NCBI GenBank assembly: GCA_041859375.1 | Contig: JBHEKP010000112.1 | Location: 1 to 8,579, forward strand | Source of the DNA: JBHEKP01 sp041859375 | GTDB lineage: Bacteria > Hydrogenedentota > Hydrogenedentia > Hydrogenedentales > CAITNO01 | Direction: 5' to 3' | Length of the DNA stretch: 8,579 nt | In this document: piece by piece, positions 5,947-8,579 of the stretch | How positions within the stretch are numbered: the stretch's first letter is position 1 | How the letters are laid out: each line of letters begins with the position of its first letter | The notes under the pieces: model-generated | Database searches by the model: none | What the model was told of the DNA's origin: nothing | The model's input: only the letters and a program-made list of their open reading frames with translations | Made by a program: the position numbers and the translations under genes

Positions 5947-8196
5947 ATGAGCGCGGCCATAATAAAAGGGGTGTCCGGACTTTTTCTCCACGCCGCACTG
6001 TGCGCGGTGCTGGTCCTCCTCCTTTCATCGTGCGCGCCCCGTCCGAACCGGGTGCAGGCGCCGCAGCGCCCCTTCAGCATGACCCCGTTGGCCCCGGTTA
6101 AAAGCGCCGGTTCCGATCTTCGCGCCTTCCTCTTTAAATGGCTCGATCTGCCGCGCCTCATCAAAATGGCGGACAAGGAGTACAACCGCCAGGCGGTTCT
6201 TGACCATTTTGAAACGCTCAAATTTGATCCCGCGCGGCTGATGCTGCGCGAGAGCAGCGAAGTCCGCGTGTATTTCATCGGCGAGGGCAGCGGCTATGCG
6301 GACGCATTATGCGTCAACATCGAGGGCGTGGGGTTGGACGACGGCGTTCCGAAGCTGCTCTTTCCCAACGCGAACACCAAGACTCCGCTGGACGCGGCGG
6401 CGCGGCTGATCCGAAAACGCTGGATCTTCGGCCAGTGGTGGTTCGGGGAGCGTTCCGAAGCCGAACCGCTCCTTCCCGGCGACTTTGTGGATCTTGGCAG
6501 CGTGCCCGCCGGCAAGACACTCAGTTTCATCCTTGCCGTGAACGGCGAAGATGCCTACACCCCGGTGGCGGAGCGGAACCCCGACAAAAAGGCCCACATG
6601 GTCGGGATGGCCGTGGAGGACTCCCCCTATGTGCTCATCAGTTTTGAGGACATGTTCGATTTGGGCGACTCGGACTTCGAGGACGCGGTGTTCGCCGTGG
6701 AGCTTTCCAACGGCAACGTGGAGGCGCTTCTGGGGCGTTTTGATCCCTGGGGCAAGGTGAAGCGGCTCGCAAAGCTGATCGCGTTGATGGCGGTGCTCTT
6801 TGGCACGCCGGTGGGCATCGTTGCGGCCCGCAGGGCGACGCTGCGGCGGCGCTGGGGACGGCACTGCGGGGAGGCGGAGGCGTTCCTGGAGGAGGGGCGG
6901 CCCTCCGACGCGCTGACCGCCGCGCGCAGGGCGGAGCGCGCCGCCCGGAGCAGGGCGGAAAAGCACCGTTGCCGGGAACTGATAGTCGCAGCCTCCGAAG
7001 GATGCAGGGATCTCGCGGGCCTGTCCGAGCTGTACGACACGACGCCGGAGATCTTCGCGCGGAACGAAAGCGCCGCGCTGGCCATCGGCCGCGCCCAGAT
7101 TGAGACGGACCATCTTGACGCCTACGGAACCCTGCGGAGGGCGTGGGAAAAGCGGGAGATTTCCGCCCCGGCCTGGCTGGCGCTGGACTGTGACGCCATG
7201 ATGAAGGAGGGGCGGGAGGGAGACGCGCGGACCCTGCTGGAAGGGGTGCGTTTTGCGGGCGCGGAGGACGCGCCGCGGCTGGCGCGGCTGGCGCGGCTGC
7301 TCTCCGGGGCGTCCCCCGCGGGGGCGGAGGAGCTGGCCGCCCGCGCCGTGACGTTGAATCCGGGGCTGGCCGAGGCCCATTTGCTCCGCGCCTCGGTGCT
7401 GGACGGGCACGGGAAATTCCAAGAGGCGCATGGGGCCTACATGGGCGCGCTGCGTCTTGCGCCGGAGGATCCCGTCGTGCGCGACCGCCTGGCCGGGTTC
7501 TACTGCCGCATGGGCCGCTTTCCCGCCGCGCTGGAGGTGCTGCGGGACGGACTCCGCCCGCCCTCCATCGGCTTTGTCTGGACCAAATTCCTGTTTTGGT
7601 CGCGGGTGGTCCGCACCGTGCCCGTGGAGTGGGGGGCGCTTGAGCCGCCGCCCGGCGAGCTGCGGCCGCTCATTGACTACCTCCTCAGGCTGGAACCGGA
7701 GCGGTTTTGGAACACCGCCCGCTTCAATTCCATCGGAAAACTGCATCCGGTGCTGCTGGACCGCCAGGAGGTGCGCTGGTTGCGCACCCTGGAATCACTG
7801 CGAACGGGCCGGGAAACCGAGGCCCGCTGGCTGCTCAGCTTTGAGGGTTCGGGCCGCGAGTCGTGGCACCCCGCCCTGGAAACCGCGCTCCTGCGGGTCA
7901 TCATGTACCGCCAGACCGAATCACTGGGGCCTTTCCAGGTGAAAACAGGGGAGAAACCCGTCCCCGCCGTCCCGCAGCACCCCTTCTTTGCCCGGTTGGA
8001 AGAGCACGCGCAGAACAGCATCGGTCCCCTGCCGAAAGCGCTGGCGGACTTTCTCAGAAGCGACGCTGTGTTTGCCATCCTCTGCCTTGCCGCAGGCTGG
8101 ACCGAGGCGGGCCGCCGTCTTGCCCGGCACGCCGCGCTGGACGATTCCGCCCCGGAGTGGGCGGTGGCGCTGTGGAAGGATGTGGTTGATTTGTAG
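5947..8196 (+). CDS. Lipoprotein-signal protein with DUF4114 domain, transmembrane segment and TPR-rich C-terminal half
   Basis: A 749-residue protein. Residues 13-29 form a hydrophobic signal ending in the lipobox LSSC, which predicts lipidation at C29. Residues of about 105-251 look like a DUF4114 domain: VRVYFIGEG, a FILAVNGED strand and the diagnostic ISFEDMFDLGDSDFEDAVFAVEL (F233-E234-D235; D241, D243, D246), an acidic loop that could bind Ca2+. A membrane segment follows at about 274-294, then RRATLRRRWGR, whose positive charges suggest the rest is cytoplasmic. Residues 305-749 are helical with TPR-like repeats, clearest at 459-537 (AEELAARAVTLNPGLAEAHLLRASVL and GALRLAPEDPVVRDRLAGFYCRMGRFPAALEVLRDGL). 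TPRs bind proteins, so it may be a scaffold or sensor linking outside to inside. The ATG at 5947 lacks a clear Shine-Dalgarno but is the only start that keeps the signal sequence. I do not recognise a named gene. Confidence 0.85.
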   Translation: MSAAIIKGVSGLFLHAALCAVLVLLLSSCAPRPNRVQAPQRPFSMTPLAPVKSAGSDLRAFLFKWLDLPRLIKMADKEYNRQAVLDHFETLKFDPARLMLRESSEVRVYFIGEGSGYADALCVNIEGVGLDDGVPKLLFPNANTKTPLDAAARLIRKRWIFGQWWFGERSEAEPLLPGDFVDLGSVPAGKTLSFILAVNGEDAYTPVAERNPDKKAHMVGMAVEDSPYVLISFEDMFDLGDSDFEDAVFAVELSNGNVEALLGRFDPWGKVKRLAKLIALMAVLFGTPVGIVAARRATLRRRWGRHCGEAEAFLEEGRPSDALTAARRAERAARSRAEKHRCRELIVAASEGCRDLAGLSELYDTTPEIFARNESAALAIGRAQIETDHLDAYGTLRRAWEKREISAPAWLALDCDAMMKEGREGDARTLLEGVRFAGAEDAPRLARLARLLSGASPAGAEELAARAVTLNPGLAEAHLLRASVLDGHGKFQEAHGAYMGALRLAPEDPVVRDRLAGFYCRMGRFPAALEVLRDGLRPPSIGFVWTKFLFWSRVVRTVPVEWGALEPPPGELRPLIDYLLRLEPERFWNTARFNSIGKLHPVLLDRQEVRWLRTLESLRTGRETEARWLLSFEGSGRESWHPALETALLRVIMYRQTESLGPFQVKTGEKPVPAVPQHPFFARLEEHAQNSIGPLPKALADFLRSDAVFAILCLAAGWTEAGRRLARHAALDDSAPEWAVALWKDVVDL
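7275..7301 (+). repeat. Three 9-bp tandem units inside the TPR region
   Basis: The unit GCGGCTGGC occurs at 7275-7283 and 7284-7292, then once more with two changes at 7293-7301. It is in frame and encodes the helical run RLARLARLL (R444 to L452). It is probably a small in-frame slippage expansion in an amphipathic helix, with no sign of a separate function. Confidence 0.6.
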
Positions 8197-8246
8197 GACA
8201 ATCCCCGCGCCCAATCAAAGGGATCATTTCCCAGGGAGACCAGCCG

Positions 8247-8579
8247 ATGAATATCCGCCCCATTGCCCCGGATGAGTGCGCCGCCGCGGCGGAAGTGCTG
8301 GCGAGGTCGTTTCATGAATTCTCGCTGCATGTGTACCTTTTTCCGGATCCGGAGCGGCGGCCCCGCCAGTTGCGCTGGCTTTTTCACCGTGCGGCCCTGA
8401 TGTACAGCCGGGTGGGCGGCGCGTTTATGGCGGACGACGGCAGCGGTGCGGCCCTGTGGGCGCCGCCGCAGCATTGGCGTGGTCTGGGTGCGGGCCATTA
8501 CCTGCGCGCCGGCTTTCTTGCCGCGCCGTGGCGCCTGGGGTGTGCGCTGCCGGGACGGCGGATAAGGGCGCTGCTGGAT
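8247..8579 (+). CDS. GNAT-family N-acetyltransferase, N-terminal part (3' partial)
   Basis: The first 111 codons of a gene cut by the right edge. It begins MNIRPIAPDECAAAAEVLARSFHEFSLHVYLFPDPERRPRQLRWLF, the usual N-terminal half of a GNAT acetyltransferase (beta1, alpha1 with an A-F-H-like turn, and the YLFPD..RR..L segment). It continues with strands containing GGAFMADDGSGAALWAPPQHW. The acetyl-CoA binding motif (R/Q-x-x-G-x-G/A) would lie beyond the window, so the catalytic core cannot be checked. GNATs transfer an acetyl group from acetyl-CoA to an amine; the substrate here is unknown. AGGGAG at 8233-8238 with 8-nt spacing strongly supports the ATG at 8247. It lies 50 nt after the DUF4114-TPR gene, and I see no convincing promoter between them, so co-transcription is possible. 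Confidence 0.8.
   Translation, partial: MNIRPIAPDECAAAAEVLARSFHEFSLHVYLFPDPERRPRQLRWLFHRAALMYSRVGGAFMADDGSGAALWAPPQHWRGLGAGHYLRAGFLAAPWRLGCALPGRRIRALLD

Noticed and set aside
6307..7746. Long antisense open frame (479 codons) opposite the DUF4114-TPR gene
   Set aside because: The composition is typical of a GC-rich shadow frame, and the sense strand has a coherent signal, DUF4114 and TPR architecture.
8186..8214. TTGATT-like word as a promoter for the GNAT gene
   Set aside because: No acceptable -10 element lies 16-18 bp downstream, and the word overlaps the end of the preceding gene.

Overview
This is an 8.6 kb, high-GC bacterial window with all genes on the + strand and little non-coding DNA. 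It holds six protein-coding genes, two of them cut by the window edges. I see no RNA genes, insertion sequences, phage genes or CRISPR arrays. A DUF1559-type pseudopilin with an H-x10-DG motif, a beta-propeller fused to a sodium:solute symporter (SSS), a second tryptophan-rich SSS transporter and a DUF4114 protein together suggest a PVC-group bacterium (Planctomycetes, Verrucomicrobia or Lentisphaerae) or a neighbour such as Hydrogenedentota. That placement is an inference from protein families, not from a marker gene.

Layout. (1) 2-2152: 3' part of a NanM/Kelch-like mutarotase domain fused to an SSS permease, probably for sialic acid or a related sugar. (2) 2153-2278: spacer with a near-consensus sigma-70-type promoter (TTGACG, 17 bp, TATAAT), a small palindrome at the predicted transcription start and a second leader hairpin. 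(3) 2279-4114: a second, different SSS symporter of unknown substrate. (4) 4115-4271: a structured spacer with GC-rich hairpins, possibly a terminator, and a GGAACTT element that could be the -35 box of an ECF sigma factor promoter. (5) 4272-4871 and 4890-5867: a probable two-gene operon of a membrane-anchored LTxxQ (Spy/CpxP-like) protein and a type II secretion-like pseudopilin. (6) 5868-5946: spacer with a second plausible sigma-70-type promoter and an 8-bp hairpin. (7) 5947-8196: a large lipoprotein-signal protein with a DUF4114 domain, one internal membrane segment and a TPR-rich C-terminal half. (8) 8247-8579: start of a GNAT-family acetyltransferase.

How they fit together. The first two genes are nutrient-uptake permeases, and the propeller domain would convert a sugar anomer at the membrane just before import. 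The next two genes encode envelope proteins and look co-transcribed. The DUF4114-TPR protein appears to have its own promoter and could link an extracytoplasmic, possibly calcium-binding, domain to a cytoplasmic TPR scaffold. Nothing shows that all six genes form one pathway. The most unusual items are the propeller-transporter fusion, the DUF4114-TM-TPR architecture and the two leader regions that share an 11-bp hairpin-associated word.
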